Shown here: piece by piece, positions 24,556 to 36,819 of the stretch | Numbering within the stretch: the stretch's first letter is position 1 | Layout: every line of letters starts with the position of its first letter | NCBI GenBank assembly: GCA_030762175.1 | Contig: CM060840.1 | Span: 42,307,501-42,371,500 of the forward strand | Source of the DNA: Metallyticus violacea | Lineage: Eukaryota > Arthropoda > Insecta > Mantodea > Metallyticidae | Direction: 5' to 3' | Length of the DNA stretch: 64,000 nt | Program-made: the position numbers and the translations under genes | The notes under the pieces: model-generated | What the model was told of the DNA's origin: nothing | The model's database searches: none | What the model saw: only the letters and a program-made list of their open reading frames with translations

Positions 24556-24955
24556 CGATATCACAGTCTTTATCACAGATGACTGTGCCTACGCTCCAAA
24601 AGGGAGCACCTCTAGGAGGAAGGGGTGAGGTGAGGGAAACATCGGGCGGCAGGATTACAGACGCTTCCATGTGAGAGCCGAGCAGAATCAATTTCCAAAG
24701 CGCAAATCACCGTCACACCGCGCCAGTCCACCTCGTCCTAGCACTTTCGACTCTGTAACAGAACCAAGAATGAAATATATCAAATTGGAGAACGGACAAT
24801 TCCTGGGAAGTGAATATACAACCCATCCTTTACCTGAGTGAGCAGGAAAAAACAAACAAACAACAAAAACAAAATGTCAGGATGGCCGGCTCCAAGGGAT
24901 TTGTACCCCAGTTCCCTGGAATGCGAGTCCGAGTTACCGGCTCCGTAGTCTTTTA
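24556..24955 (-). repeat. Family C repeat copy
   Basis: Reading the minus strand, a tRNA-like head near 24950-24885 contains GCCGGTAACTCGG and a B-box-like GGGTACAAATCCCTTGGA. The middle shares TTTCCAAAGCGCAA (written on the plus strand) and the CACCTCGTCCTAGCACTTTCGA block with the 43.9-kb copy. The far part has GCCGCCCGATGTTTCCCTCA, matching the 36.8-kb and 21.9-kb copies. At the distal end, CACAGTC and GACTGTG form an inverted pair within 24562-24593. Confidence 0.7.
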
Positions 24956-25184
24956 AATTTCAGCTTTAAAAAAATGTATTTTTGTTTTTGCATTTCGTCC
25001 ATATAAATATCCTCTACTAGTCATTTAAATGCATCATAGTTAAGTCAGCATTTCCTGCAAGTATTTAAAAATATTGCATGTAGCAAACATGCCAACAAAT
25101 TAGAGGTAGCTTAGCAATACCTGCACTGTATGAGGCAATGGTTAGGTACTCGTTGATATATAAAATTGATATTTGGAGATGGTA
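24956..25184. other. Unassigned DNA
   Basis: Nothing recognised. Confidence 0.4.
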
Positions 25185-25560
25185 TAAAATAGAAGGTCTA
25201 AATCAATTGACATCGTGATTTCTGGAAGTGAATTCTAGGGTTGGAGATGAGAACATCAAACTGTGGTGTACTACGAGAGGTGAGATACTGGAAGACGCAG
25301 TCTACATCAAAATATAATTAGATACTGGCTAAGAATAATTGAAGGGCAAAAAACAACCTTGAGGACAATATGCTACCGACACCAGTTGAACAACATGCAT
25401 TATCCAAAATGGTGGGCGGCGATGAAAAAAGTCAAAAGACTCCTGACGGAAATAGAGGCGCGATGCATCACGTAGCTAGGCATAAAACAGAGGTCAGGAA
25501 TAGCATAGCTGAGACTGGGAAGCTGGAAGGCACATAACATTGTTGATGAGGAAGGCAGAA
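25185..25560 (+). pseudogene. Non-LTR retrotransposon ORF2 tail relic
   Basis: In plus-strand frames around 25310-25500 the translation RYWLRIIEGQKTTLRTICY, followed by NMHYPKWWAAMKKVKRLL, has the layout of the LINE ORF2 region after the thumb (K-Y-W-.-R, then a Tyr-rich helix, then a W...V...L segment). That region also appears at 12.4 kb on the other strand. The preceding sequence near 25250 is in a different frame. No RT core motif is present and the copy is clearly broken. Confidence 0.5.
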
Positions 25561-25951
25561 GGATTTGCCCTTTACGCTCGGAACCGGAAGACTGGGGTAC
25601 ATTTTGGTGCGCACAAACAGAAGATATCAGGGAAAAAATTTCCTCGGGATTCATTTTTTACTTCAAATAGGGAAAGGCTGACATTTTGGAACTTGATTGT
25701 AAATAGACAAAACTTAGTAATCTGGACATTTTCTTAAATGAAATACGTAGTTTTAAGGTCAAGAACTTTCTATAAAATTGCACATAAATTATACAAACAT
25801 TTATATGAATATCAGAATTATTTTACGTAGGTCTGTTTCATGTGTGTGTGTGTGTGTTCTTGTTAATGTTGTTTTCTTTTGTTGGAACTAATTTCAGAAA
25901 TGAGATATTTTGTAGAGCATGAAGTGTCTCGTTTAACTGGAATAATAAATA
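25561..25951. other. Unassigned DNA with a short TG run
   Basis: A (TG)n tract lies at about 25840-25857. No gene recognised. Confidence 0.5.
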
Positions 25952-25952
25952 T

Positions 25953-26037
<85 letters not shown>
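25952..26037 (+). repeat. ACT trinucleotide microsatellite
   Basis: About 28 near-perfect tandem ACT (TAC, CTA) units. The ORF crossing it encodes a poly-threonine tract and is an artefact of the repeat. Confidence 0.98.
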
Positions 26038-26038
<1 letters not shown>

Positions 26039-26430
26039 ATATAAACAAAATCATTAGCTCATCTTTCTTTACTATCAGAGACACAAACGTTTAATTTACT
26101 GTCTTCATTGATACCCTGACCTGTTTTAGTCAAGTTTCATGCTTTCTTACATCTGCTGTTTGAGAATCCGGCAGGCTGAGAAATGACTGCTAACAATTTC
26201 AAGATTAGATAACTCCACACTGTCGAATGCCATTTCATACCACTATAGATCGACGAAGTTGTTTCTTATATACAAATACCAATACCAACCTAATAGCACT
26301 ACAACTTATTATGATGCACAAAGAACGTTTAAACTATATACATACTAAAACAACAAACAAATATCTTAACTAAGGAGGTACATATTTAAGAATAAAAAAA
26401 AGTTTACCAGTAGCGGACAGTTTACGCGGT
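26038..26430. other. Unassigned DNA
   Basis: No supported feature. Confidence 0.4.
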
Positions 26431-26762
26431 CACCACTGTTTATTTTCTGAGCGCCAAATGTCCAGCATATTTCACGAGATAAAGAGAGCATGGCTTCAAT
26501 ATATCGAGTGCATATTTCAAACGCTCCTGTATGCACCTTACAAGAACAGTATCTTGAGGCGGGTCAAGGGACGTTAGAGGCGACGCGTTTTTCGAAATAA
26601 TGACGCTGAACCCCTTGCACCAGGCGCCAAAAGAGTCGTTTTCTCCAGCAGACGAACGATGCATCCTACTGGTTACCCGGTTGGCACTTGGCGTCTGTTG
26701 CAACGGAAATCTCTCGCACTTGTTTTTCTTGCATGCCCGAACGAGCTTTACGACCACCAAGT
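26431..26762 (-). other. GC-richer island with a 106-codon ORF, function unknown
   Basis: The minus-strand frame 26760-26440 runs from ATG through 106 codons without a stop in a patch clearly richer in G+C and CpG than the flanks. The product is basic at the N terminus, with no signal peptide, membrane segment or domain I recognise. No convincing splice sites or poly-A signal were identified. It could be a conserved exon, a piece of a GC-rich repeat, or chance. Confidence 0.2.
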
Positions 26763-28570
26763 ATAACTACTGATATTGTGCCAGACATGCGGCTATTAGT
26801 TTTTTACACAAAAGCATTACAAGACCAAGAAAATGATTCTTCCCCCTGAAGCTGTAGGTGTCGTTTTTAAGAGGTCGGTTTTTTTTTTTTCTGTCAATAT
26901 AATGTTAGTGATGGAGTCCAACAGAGCCCAGCCATCTATTGGTAAACTGTTGTCGCTTTAGTTTCATTCATCCTGGTATCTTTGCTTAGGCTACTTAATT
27001 ATTCAAGAGAAACGAGCTACGGGGTAAAACACTAATGGCTATTCAAGAAACTAATAGAAAAAGTGTCCTTTATAGTACAAGTAGAAGCGAGATTGGAATT
27101 TCGAAACAACTCCAGTAGGCAATTTTGTTTCATTGTGTAACAAATTATGTAATTTTGATTAAATATTATATTGAGGATTTTCACAAGCATTGCACTCATT
27201 ACACTAACCATAATTCCGACCATTAAACAACTGTAGGAGTGAGAACCGCTTCAAATGATTTTAAAATTAATTCCCATACTAAATTATCTTTCCAATTTCG
27301 CGTACCATAAAAGGAAATAAAAATTATTTCTGCCAAGGAAAATTATTTTTCTTTATATATGCGTATATTTATTTTCTTTAACCCCATTAGCATAATTGAA
27401 AGTAACGCTATAATATTAAACTGAATATATTTTCAATTAAGTACAATATGAAAACTTTTATAGGTGGGACAAGTCTTAATTCTGGTCTGAAATGTCAGTT
27501 ATCTATTGCTTATTTATGTTACGTTGATATAATATGTATGAGAAATGAAGTACACCAGAGTTCGCTTAGGAAAACAACGTTGTCATGTCGCTGCAATCAC
27601 TTTCAGCACTAGTTTAATGCCAAAAGAGACGAGAGTAAGTATTTTGTTCAACGAAATAGTCACAGTTTCTGCTTAATCTTTGATATAAGAAAGTAAAAGT
27701 GATAACACTAGAAAATGTTCAGGTATCTGTTGTTGTTTAGACGAAAGCGATAACACTAAACACTCGGAACTCAATGGGATGGGGCGAGATTGTTTAGGTT
27801 TGTCCCGCATTTTAAAGTTGTGAGAATAGGTAAAGATATAACTGTAGTAGTTGAACGAAAAAAATTAGAAAAATAAAAATATAAAACATGGTATTAATTT
27901 AGATGTGTCTCCAAGCTCTAAACTTTACTAGCGACGAGAAAAATCTCCCAATTTTACCTCATTCACACCAGACTATCTGGGTCTCGATGGGAGCACTTAA
28001 ATTCTGATAACAAGGCAATGAAGAAACTCTTAACGTTAGCATTTGTAACATTTGCTAGTCCGAAGTCCTCTAAGAGGACGTCTACGACGACTCATTAGCT
28101 ACCAGAAAGTTTCATCATTAACAAGAAAGTAGCGAAATGGCTCTTAAAGCCACCTACTACTTGTAGGTGGAGTTTAATGATATCTTCTTTTCAGTTCCCG
28201 CTCAAATACTGCCACCGAGTATAAAAGCGAAACTCTTCCCTTCAGAAACGCTCCTAAATATTCCAAGACTTGAAGATTTCCTTTCCTTTTATACTTACAT
28301 CGTTATCTATCTTTTAAACTTACTTTTAAATTTAATAAGCTACTTTTTTGGCAGGAAACTATGGGGTAAGAGCCCAAGGAATTATATAACTACAGTCAAA
28401 GAAAGACTTTCTTTCATTTCATTTCATTACATTCGTTTTAAAAAACACAGTATACATCACGGAAAAAATATGCATGTTATGTGCATTTATTAGCTTACAA
28501 AAGTTTAAGAAGCTATTATATAAGATAGTTCATAATGTCTAGAAGACCTTTCTGAATTAATACGAAGTTA
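26763..28570. other. AT-rich DNA with no identified gene
   Basis: A 108-codon plus-strand frame at 28167-28493 contains a hydrophobic stretch but no domain. A TATAAAAG at about 28220 lies in it. A short hairpin CCACCTA/TAGGTGG is at about 28151-28169. None of these supports a gene call. Confidence 0.45.
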
Positions 28571-28579
28571 GCTGTTTAA

Positions 28580-29540
28580 TTTTCTAATTTACATACTACA
28601 TAATTCATATCGGATGTAGTCACGCAGTGTTTTTTTAGAAATAGAAATAACTTCCTCTGCATAGGACTCAAACAGCTTTTTCTGTACTCCCTTAGTTTTT
28701 CCTTGATGGCTGGAAACAAGAAAAGCAAGTTCTGGGTTGTACGGTGGGTGGTTTACAGTGTCACTGTCGTTTCTTGCAGAACTTCCATTGCACAGAGACG
28801 TTATAATGAAGCAATCCACGCAACCAAAACCTTGATATTTTTTCTGATAGTGTTCTGAATATCCTGGGGAGACGAACTTTGATGTAACAATTAGCAGTGA
28901 CTTTTTTTTTTTTTTTTTGTTCCTGGAGTGTAGTGATTGCAATGGTCACTTGCTGGAAGGAATTTGGCAACTATCTTACGGACTACGCTTCGACATAGTT
29001 GGTGGATCGTCATTTGGGCATACTGAGTTTACGGGTCGCATTGGTAAGTTGAGCTTTCCTCACCTGTGGAGATATTGTGGACTCTCCGGAAGCTGTCATT
29101 ATTGAAAAAACGAACCATTTTCTGGCATCACTCCATTCTTTCTGTTTGTTGTTCTGTGGAGTACAGAAAGCAAAGTTTCCTCATACGAAGATATTACTAC
29201 AGGATTTTCGACATATGTGGTGAATGACTGTTTAAAAACTGTTATATCTCTCTGTAAGTCAATCTTGGATTGTTCTTCACTATGATTTTTATATAAGCAA
29301 TATTTTCATCATTGCTGGATGCTCTGTGCACACCTCGTCTTTCAAGACTTGTTTTTTTCTATGCAAACCAGCATGCGAAGGAGCATAGTTTGAAAAAATC
29401 TTTGTAATTTTTGCAGGCTCAAGATCGCATTTATAGTCGTAAAAATAATAATAGCAAAAACTTTCTCTAGTCACCACCATCTTAGAACATCTGACAGCAA
29501 GCACACAGCCACAGTGAGCATTTTGCTGCAACTGCAACTA
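28580..29540 (-). pseudogene. Decayed mariner-family transposase (MLE-3)
   Basis: Minus-strand frames in order give SSNDENIAYIKIIVKNNPRL and LTYREI (about 29330-29215), the second half of the mariner DNA-binding region. Next come RMRKLC and CQKMVRFFNND (about 29185-29110), the segment before the first catalytic Asp, then STGEESSTYQCDP, the decayed TGDE.W..YDPE box (about 29075-29040). Further on comes HPPYNPEL (about 28755-28730), the decayed PPYSPDL box, followed by KKLFES and AEEV. An A-rich run at 28902-28918 interrupts it. Terminal repeats were not found. Motif order is convincing; the copy is dead. Confidence 0.75.
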
Positions 29541-32181
29541 TTGTGCCGCGAGCTAACTTATAAAGGCATGTTCTTTTCAGTGCAGCCAACAGGAAACTTA
29601 CATCTCTTATAGTTTCTTCAGACCCCAACAATTAAATGGCGACCCTTATATTGACCTTTCGCACATACATTTACACATTCCGTATATGCTGAACAAATGT
29701 CACTTACTGGTCAATAGCGTAACAGAAATATAAATTTTTTTGAAATGAAAACATATGTTCATAAAATGAGATGCCGAATATGCCCACCAAATTTATCCAA
29801 ACGTTTTAATATCCCTAAGAAATAAATTAATACAAAAGATATAACTGCCAATAGTTCGCGTTAAAAATGAAGGCAATCCCTTAAGTTGTTCCAAAGTATG
29901 TGAGTATTTTTACACTCCAATCCTTTTACTTGACTCCTGAAACAAGATATCTAAAACGTGTTTGAACCTGACAACTGACTTGTAAGTGATTATGAAACAT
30001 TAATAAATACCGTTGTGTAATTGAACACATCTGCTGAATCACAATATGCGTCATAATTAATGAACCTTCTTACTCAGCAGTCCCCAGCAACCGTAGCCGA
30101 CGTGCGTTTCCTTGTTAACCACTGCCGGGTAAGTGGGCTATACTTGTAGGCCTCATTACTTTGTGACATTCAGATATTTACATATTTAAAAATAACAGAT
30201 CACTATACACACTTTTTAAATCTTTAATAATAAAATAAAATGTAAAATTGTTTTATGGCTTAAACATAGCCAACTATTTCATTTCTATCCTCAATTTTCA
30301 TTTTGCTACATATTTGATCATTTCGTCTTCTGTAGGTTGATTAATTTATTGCTAGATCCATTATGTATCACTGTTGAAACTAGAGAGTTACAACAGGGAC
30401 AATTCTACTTCTCTGATTTTAACTGAAAATCTTTATTTGAAAATCTGCAGCACATTATATTTAAAATTTTCTCACCATTTCCTTCACACAGAAGAAAGTA
30501 CATTAGCATATTATAGACACGTGTTCTGATGACTGAGAATCCATAAGGAACTTGCTCACTAAAATAACAGAAACAAAGTATGCATTGCATATGTGCTGTT
30601 GTATACACAACCTTAATGCAGGGAGGGTTAGAGACGAGTACACTTTCTTCTTTGTTAAGAGAAAAAGAAGCAGTCTCCAGTAGTAAGGCTAAACTATGTA
30701 CTTTTCACTTTAGACCGCCGCCGTCCCGGCGGTGGCGGATGTTTGCCCACTTACATTCTAATTCCCTTTTCATCTAACGAGGGGAGCAAGGAAACTGCAG
30801 ACAGAGAGTTGTGAAGACGTGTGCAGAAATGAAGGGGAAAAAAGCATCGTGAAAACGGTGGTAATGAAAAAGTAGATGAAATTAGGGTATGGAGGAAAGA
30901 CAAAAATCGTGATTTGACTCGTGTAGTACGTAAATTAAATGCTAAAACATAATCCTGAGTTTATATGTTTAAAATGAAAAATGACTGGTATAATACATGA
31001 ACTGTGTTCATTCTATAGAAATGAAAATGCTCATCTTGTATTAAAAGGGCCAAGCAGGGAAAATGTAAGATTGTGATATTTCATTATAAATTAATATACT
31101 AAATTTTATTTTAATATAGACAATATTGTCTATGTCATGGACTGTGTTCTATGGTGCATCTGACTGTATTATTACACCTACGACATTTAAGAATAAATGT
31201 AACCCTACGGAGTTTAACTAACTGAAAGAGTAGCTCATAATTATTATCACACTCACTTGGTTAGGAAAAGGAGAGAACTATAACATCTGTAGTTCATCAA
31301 ATTACCTTATAAATTTATTGCATTATGACGATTACCAAACAGATTTACAATTACTATATAAGTTGTAAACGACTTCCATATCACACCGTGGTCTTACACT
31401 ATTTGTCTTTATGCGATACCCCCCTCACTTTAATTTCTACGTAGGTGGTGGGGGACTCCAAACCAGGTTAAGGCGTAAGACCATTTGTTTTCAAACATTT
31501 CTTATGTAACGGACAATTCTCCTCAATAATACTAAATCAATAAGCTAACACAATGCATATACCATCAATTCGTTGACACTTTCAAATTTTCTTCTGCAAG
31601 CAATATACACCAAGGTCTTTAAGTGTTCGCTATGGTTTTAAAGAGACATATATATTGACGACCGAAATGAAAGTTTATTACTTTCTGTAAAGACAAACTT
31701 AATCCCACAGATTCCTGATTTTAATCAAAGGATCATTGACAAATTTTCTGCCATGAAAACCAGAATAATGAAAATTTTGTATAATTAGGTGCGTTAATAC
31801 ATATTTCTATTAAAACGTGTAATCTATTTTCTATGTTGTTTATGTTCAATAAGTTGATTATAGTTATTAAGATTCTAGGAAGTTGCGATCTGTATTCAGC
31901 AGTAGTAGTAATAGCTGTAGTAAACTTGTGCATCGCGGTTTTATGCTGCCGCGAGCCATCACTAACATTATATTGAACAATCCATTTTTGAACAAAGACC
32001 TCCTCTTTTATTTTGAACCTACAGAGAGATCAGTGATGTTTTCCCCGGCGGCTCGGGAAAGCAAGTCTGTTTACTTCTTTTTGATCTTGCTGACTTTCGC
32101 AACTGTTCCCGAATATGTTTTGTGTTGTTCGTTTCTTAATTCGACAGCAGACATAAAGTATATTATGCCTCGTATGTTTTC
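29541..32181. other. AT-rich DNA with one GC hairpin
   Basis: No gene supported. At 30715-30737 the sequence CCGCCGCCGTCCCGGCGGTG continues to form a strong GC-only hairpin. The 104-codon frame at 31883-32197 is unassigned and overlaps the target site of the following SINE. Confidence 0.45.
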
Positions 32182-32192
32182 AACGGCACAAC

Positions 32193-32476
32193 GATAGTGG
32201 TTACCATACTTGCATCCTAAACCCAAAATCGCGGGTTCGAACCCGGCCAGGACCGATGGATTTTTTCGGGGCGTAAAATCCTAAGTATGGCTTCCTTCGG
32301 AAGGGAAGTAAAGCCGTGGGTCCCGTGTCGTACATTTACGGCACGATAAAGAACTTCAAACCTGAAAGAGAGGCCTCTGAGCAAAATTTGTCGGCCGTTT
32401 CACGCCCTAAGTTGAATGGGACGCTGATGACCTGAGCTGTTCAAGAGCGTCCATAAATAAATCATTCAAAAAAAAA
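32193..32476 (+). mobile_element. SINE family B copy with clear target-site duplication
   Basis: Starts within the head (GATAGTGGTTACCATACTTG, lacking the first dozen bases), then the B box GGGTTCGAACCCGGCC, GGACCGATGGATTTTTTCGG, AAGTATGGCTTCCTTCGGAA, CCCGTGTCGTACATTTACGG, TCGGCCGTTTCACGCCCTAA, GCTGATGACCTGAGCTG and a 3' end ATAAATAAATCATTC plus an A run. AACGGCACAAC flanks it exactly at 32182-32192 and 32477-32487. The A-rich end and 11-bp duplication indicate LINE-mediated insertion. Confidence 0.95.
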
Positions 32477-32487
32477 AACGGCACAAC

Positions 32488-33000
32488 AGGTCTTTGTGCA
32501 CGAATTATGTGTGGTGAAAGAACCATAGCACACAGTTAATTCTGTGAATACCATACTGAATCCTATTTTCAGATAATTAACCGACAGGGAGCTGACACGC
32601 ACTTTTTTCAACAGGAGTCTGCTCACAGTGCAAATTCGTGAGAGCAATTCATAATGTGTTTCCACAAGACATTTATTAGTAGGGATTTGTGGCCTCCTCG
32701 TTCTCCGATTTAATAGCCTGCGGTTAGTAGCTCTGGAATAATTAAAAAAAATGTCGTGTACGAGACAAACCCGTTAACTTACAAGAACTCAAAGATAATA
32801 TTCGTCATGTAATTGTCCGAATTTCTCAAAATAAACTACAGCGAGTGGTGAATAATTTCCTAAAGAGATGCCAAAAATATGTGGAGAATGAAGACGGGCA
32901 TTTTAACTCCTCATTTGATCATTTGGTAAATAATGAGCCTCTTAAATTGGTTTGTGTATTGTTGTATGGTAGTTCTTTTATTGTTTTATCCTCCTGCTAA
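32488..33000 (+). pseudogene. 3' half of a Tc1/mariner-superfamily transposase (DUF4817-associated type)
   Basis: Frames on the plus strand give FFQQESAHSAN near 32605-32640, the decayed counterpart of the F.QDGA.PH.A block with the catalytic Asp. Then comes a decayed WPPRSPDL (about 32690-32710), then LWNYLKK, and then a long readable stretch LQELKDNIRHVIVRI with LQRVVNNFLKRCQKYVEN (about 32780-32890). This is the layout I recall for the insect transposases whose N terminus carries a DUF4817-like helix-turn-helix. The N-terminal half is missing; a family B SINE lies immediately upstream. No end repeats identified. Confidence 0.65.
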
Positions 33001-34509
33001 TCACCGAGATGTGACTGTTACCGGCTAACGAGCAGCGCGTTCGCCCATAGGCAAAACACTGGGGGAAAACAAAACTGATCGTACCGTACTTTAATATAAT
33101 TTGTATAATTTTGTTAATATTCATAGATTAGATTCTATATTGGTGATCACGTCAATACCTTTACAATCACAAACTTCTTGAGAAGCATCTTTCAACTTTC
33201 TGCAAGAATAAATTCAAAATTTAGCAAATTATATAACAATCATTGTAAATATTCGTGATATATATTTTGGTAAAACACGGTTTGCAATCTGAATAAATAA
33301 ACGCATTATAGGTAACATGTTAGTTCAATATTAAAGACTTCGTTCTATTGAAAAGTTAAGTATCTAAATATAATGTTGTGGATAATTTTCGTTCACCATT
33401 GGTGATTCCCGTTATCAATATATTTTGTTAATATTAGGTAATGTTAATTTAAATTTATCTGGAAATAATTTTAATGCCCTTAGAATAAAAACAAATGCTC
33501 TTGTTAGCTTCAGGACTGCTTAAACTTCAATCTGTCTATTCCAATGCGAAATATCCTCAGATTACATAAACCATTTGCCTAATACAGAAATTTCAAAATG
33601 TCTTGAAAACATGTAATTATAAGTTGGTTGAGCCTGACAGACATTTATTGACTAGAAGCAGAGTAATGATGAATATAAAAGTGCATTTGGAACTACGACA
33701 TTTTCTCGCTACTTGAGCACTTAAAACAAATAGTTTGTAGCAAGCTTACCATATGCTCATACCGTTCAATGATATTAGTGCACTTTGTAAATCAAAACGA
33801 AATAAAATATAAAGTTGTCGTTTGTATTTTATAAAATTTAGCAATTACGTAATTTCAGAATAAATAAACCTAGGGAATTATTCTACACTGGAACATCTGC
33901 TAAAATAGCTGCTGCAAAATACTGTGCCAGTTTTGTGGCCGGTAATAAACATGAAAATGGTTTTTTACTGCATCCACTAAACGAATGAATTAAAATGGTA
34001 ACATGCCTTCTACGCGGCGGGAGAAAAGAGGAAGAAAACTAACATGGCCTCAAAGTAAAAAAATATGTTTTTGGATTCTGTAACTCACTAATGCATTAAT
34101 GGATCCCTCATTAATTTTGCATGTGAAATTATTTTTTTACTTGTAAGACTTTTATAAAGCATTTTTGAGCCTCCTACTAACATTAAGTAGGAAACCACAT
34201 TCATTCATTTCTATGCTTACCGCAATTAATGGTTTTTCCGTAGTGTAGTATAAATACAATATAATTGTAAACATTTTATGTGTAAAAGCTTTCAATCAAA
34301 ATATTAAAGATTGCAATCGACCATGCTCCGCATTCTAAGAATTTGGGAAAAATAACGGTAAGCGCTGAAGGGAAAAAGAAGCATTTAATGTATAAAATTA
34401 CCAATGGGTGAGGGTAAGGAATTGATACACTTCATATGTTCAGAGCAAGTTATAGCATATCTGACTATATCGAATAACGTTTCAGATAATACACAATATC
34501 CTGAAATAG

Positions 34510-34512
<3 letters not shown>
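33001..34512. other. AT-rich DNA, nothing recognised
   Basis: The first 80 bp may belong to the end of the preceding transposon. No other feature supported. Confidence 0.4.

Positions 34513-34553
<41 letters not shown>
34513..34553 (+). repeat. GA dinucleotide microsatellite
   Basis: About 20 uninterrupted AG units. Confidence 0.97.
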
Positions 34554-34557
<4 letters not shown>

Positions 34558-36819
34558 TGCCAGCACATCTGTGTACTGGTGGTCCACAAATTAATTTGTT
34601 AATTTGAAAATTTGTTTCATTATTAAATTCCTTGAAAAGGAAGAAAAGTATCCAAAAGAAAACTCTTGACGACTGCTGTTTATACAGTTTTATGGCAAGA
34701 AATTTAAATGTAGTCTGAAAGTAAGATCAGAGGTCAAATTTTGGAAAAAAAAAAAAAAATCGTGTTGGATTCAACCTTTAAGCTTACTTTGGCTGCATTG
34801 TTTGGATTTTAGGATGGTCCTGCTCATTTCCGTTTACTGTTTGCCTTGCCTGATTTAATATTACTGTGTGTTAAATTGTACTGCTTTTGCACTGGTTAAG
34901 CTATTTCAAATGCTTTATATTTTCTCTAGTGATTCAGATTCCAGTTCCAGTATGTGACCTCTTCCCGGGTTTTGTCTTCTAAAGGGCGAGGAGAGTCAAG
35001 AATTCCTTTTTTGTTACAACCTTCAGTCATATTTCTTGATTTAAACAGGATTCAAATGTACCAAAAGTATTTTTCAATATTTACATGTTTATTGAAAGCA
35101 TAAAATAATAATGCGTTTAAAACTGATGACAAGCATTATTCTCTCTCCTGAGTTCTTAAGTTGGCGAACAGTTTTCTAAATCATAACACGAGTTCCAGGA
35201 TATTTTCTTGTGCATGTATATATAGTTATATACGTAGATTCTATACATATAAGCGTATGTCACTGTCTATCTAAATATGACTGCATTTATGCACTGGCAT
35301 AACTACCGAAGAATAACTTCACACAATTACATCGAATAATACGTAGTATCACCACTGACTGACAAATACTTTTTAAAACTAATTACAAGCTGCTAAATGT
35401 ACGTGTATTATAGGCCTAGAAGACTGATTTTCTCGGTACGCAGCCCCGCTCTTCCAACTTGTACTCAAAATATGAATTAACTTTATTTTCCAGTTAAAGG
35501 GAATCGTTTTAGATCAGCTTAGATGGACTTTAATATAGCTATTAATTGTAAACCATAAGGATTACATTTTTCATATTTGGACAGTAATGGCCTACCTTGT
35601 GCAGAATATTATTAATGGTACAAATTTAGTATTCTTAATTTTAAATATTCAACGCTTCTCAATCAATTAATTGATAGCTGATAATCGTTTGGGTTGTGTG
35701 CATTCTTTCCTATCTGTACGCCCTGTGTTACCGGCAGTACGTGTGCGCGAAGCGCGTAGAGTCTTAAATTCATGCTGCATACATCTCTTCTCCAAACTTA
35801 TTTTCACTCCGTTTTCGCACTCTTCTAATAATTCACTGTCAACTTCCTCTACATTTTACTGCGCTCTTAATCATAACAATTAATAAGCAGACAAAGCAGT
35901 ACCTTGCAACTTAGGACTTTATACGCTCCTGCACCCAACTGTAATGCTGTCGCGTTAGCAATGGTATGTTCTAAATCTTACACACGTACCGTCATTGCTG
36001 ACAGGCGAAACGGATTGCCCGAATCGCGCTTAAGGACGGTGTATAGTTAAGGAAACGTTTTGTGTGATTTAACAACAATACCGAGCGCGAAGCGGACTCG
36101 GGGTTTTAATATCCGAGTGGGAAGATGGAAGAGAAAGAAAACAAATCTCTGGCTCCAATTCCTCGTGTACTGCTATTCTATAGAACGCTTATCTCCGTTT
36201 CCAGATTGTAATTATTTCAAATTATATGGTCGGAAAGATGCAGTCTATGGCGCTTCTTCCAAAGTGAATATTACAGAGCTTCGCCTTATTGTGTGAAGGA
36301 TATTAAACTAGGAAATATTCCGTCAGAATAACAGTAAAAGAGATGGAATAGGTTTCCGCAACTCTCTGTCTTGCAAGCGAAAATAATATTCTTCTTATTA
36401 AATCGAACATGTTATAACTAAAATATTTTATTCTTAACATTGTAGAAATTATGGAGCTTATGAAAATGCCCAAATGCATTAAGCTAAGGCTATTATAATG
36501 CCTATGTGTGTAACTTTTGATATTGAATATTATTTTCCTTATATTCATAAGAAATATATTGGGAAATGTATTCATATACTATTAAAATATAAAGTAAGAA
36601 GGCGTCTTCAAGTTATGTTCTTTGAAACTTTCAAATATCCCCCAGCATTTCTTTTAAAATATCAAAATCCTCTTCTACTACCTCCTTACGTTGCGCTTAA
36701 GTGAAGTGTCTTATCTTTTCTGGTTCTGTTGGAGAAAATCAAAGTTGGGCTTTAGAAGATGAAAAACGTAGGAGTGGGCCCATGTTATACTCAAATATTT
36801 ACAGTAAAGTCTTCTTTGA
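34554..36819. other. AT-rich DNA with a CpG-containing patch near 35.7-36.3 kb
   Basis: No gene supported. The patch at about 35690-36280 holds three small frames (35671-35883, 36060-36296 plus; part of 36303-36575 minus) without recognised domains. Confidence 0.45.

Noticed and set aside
25879..26094. ORF with a poly-threonine tract
   Set aside because: Direct translation of the ACT microsatellite.
28167..28493. 108-codon ORF with a hydrophobic stretch and a nearby TATAAAAG
   Set aside because: The TATA-like sequence lies inside the frame, not upstream of it, and the hydrophobic region is explained by T-rich DNA.
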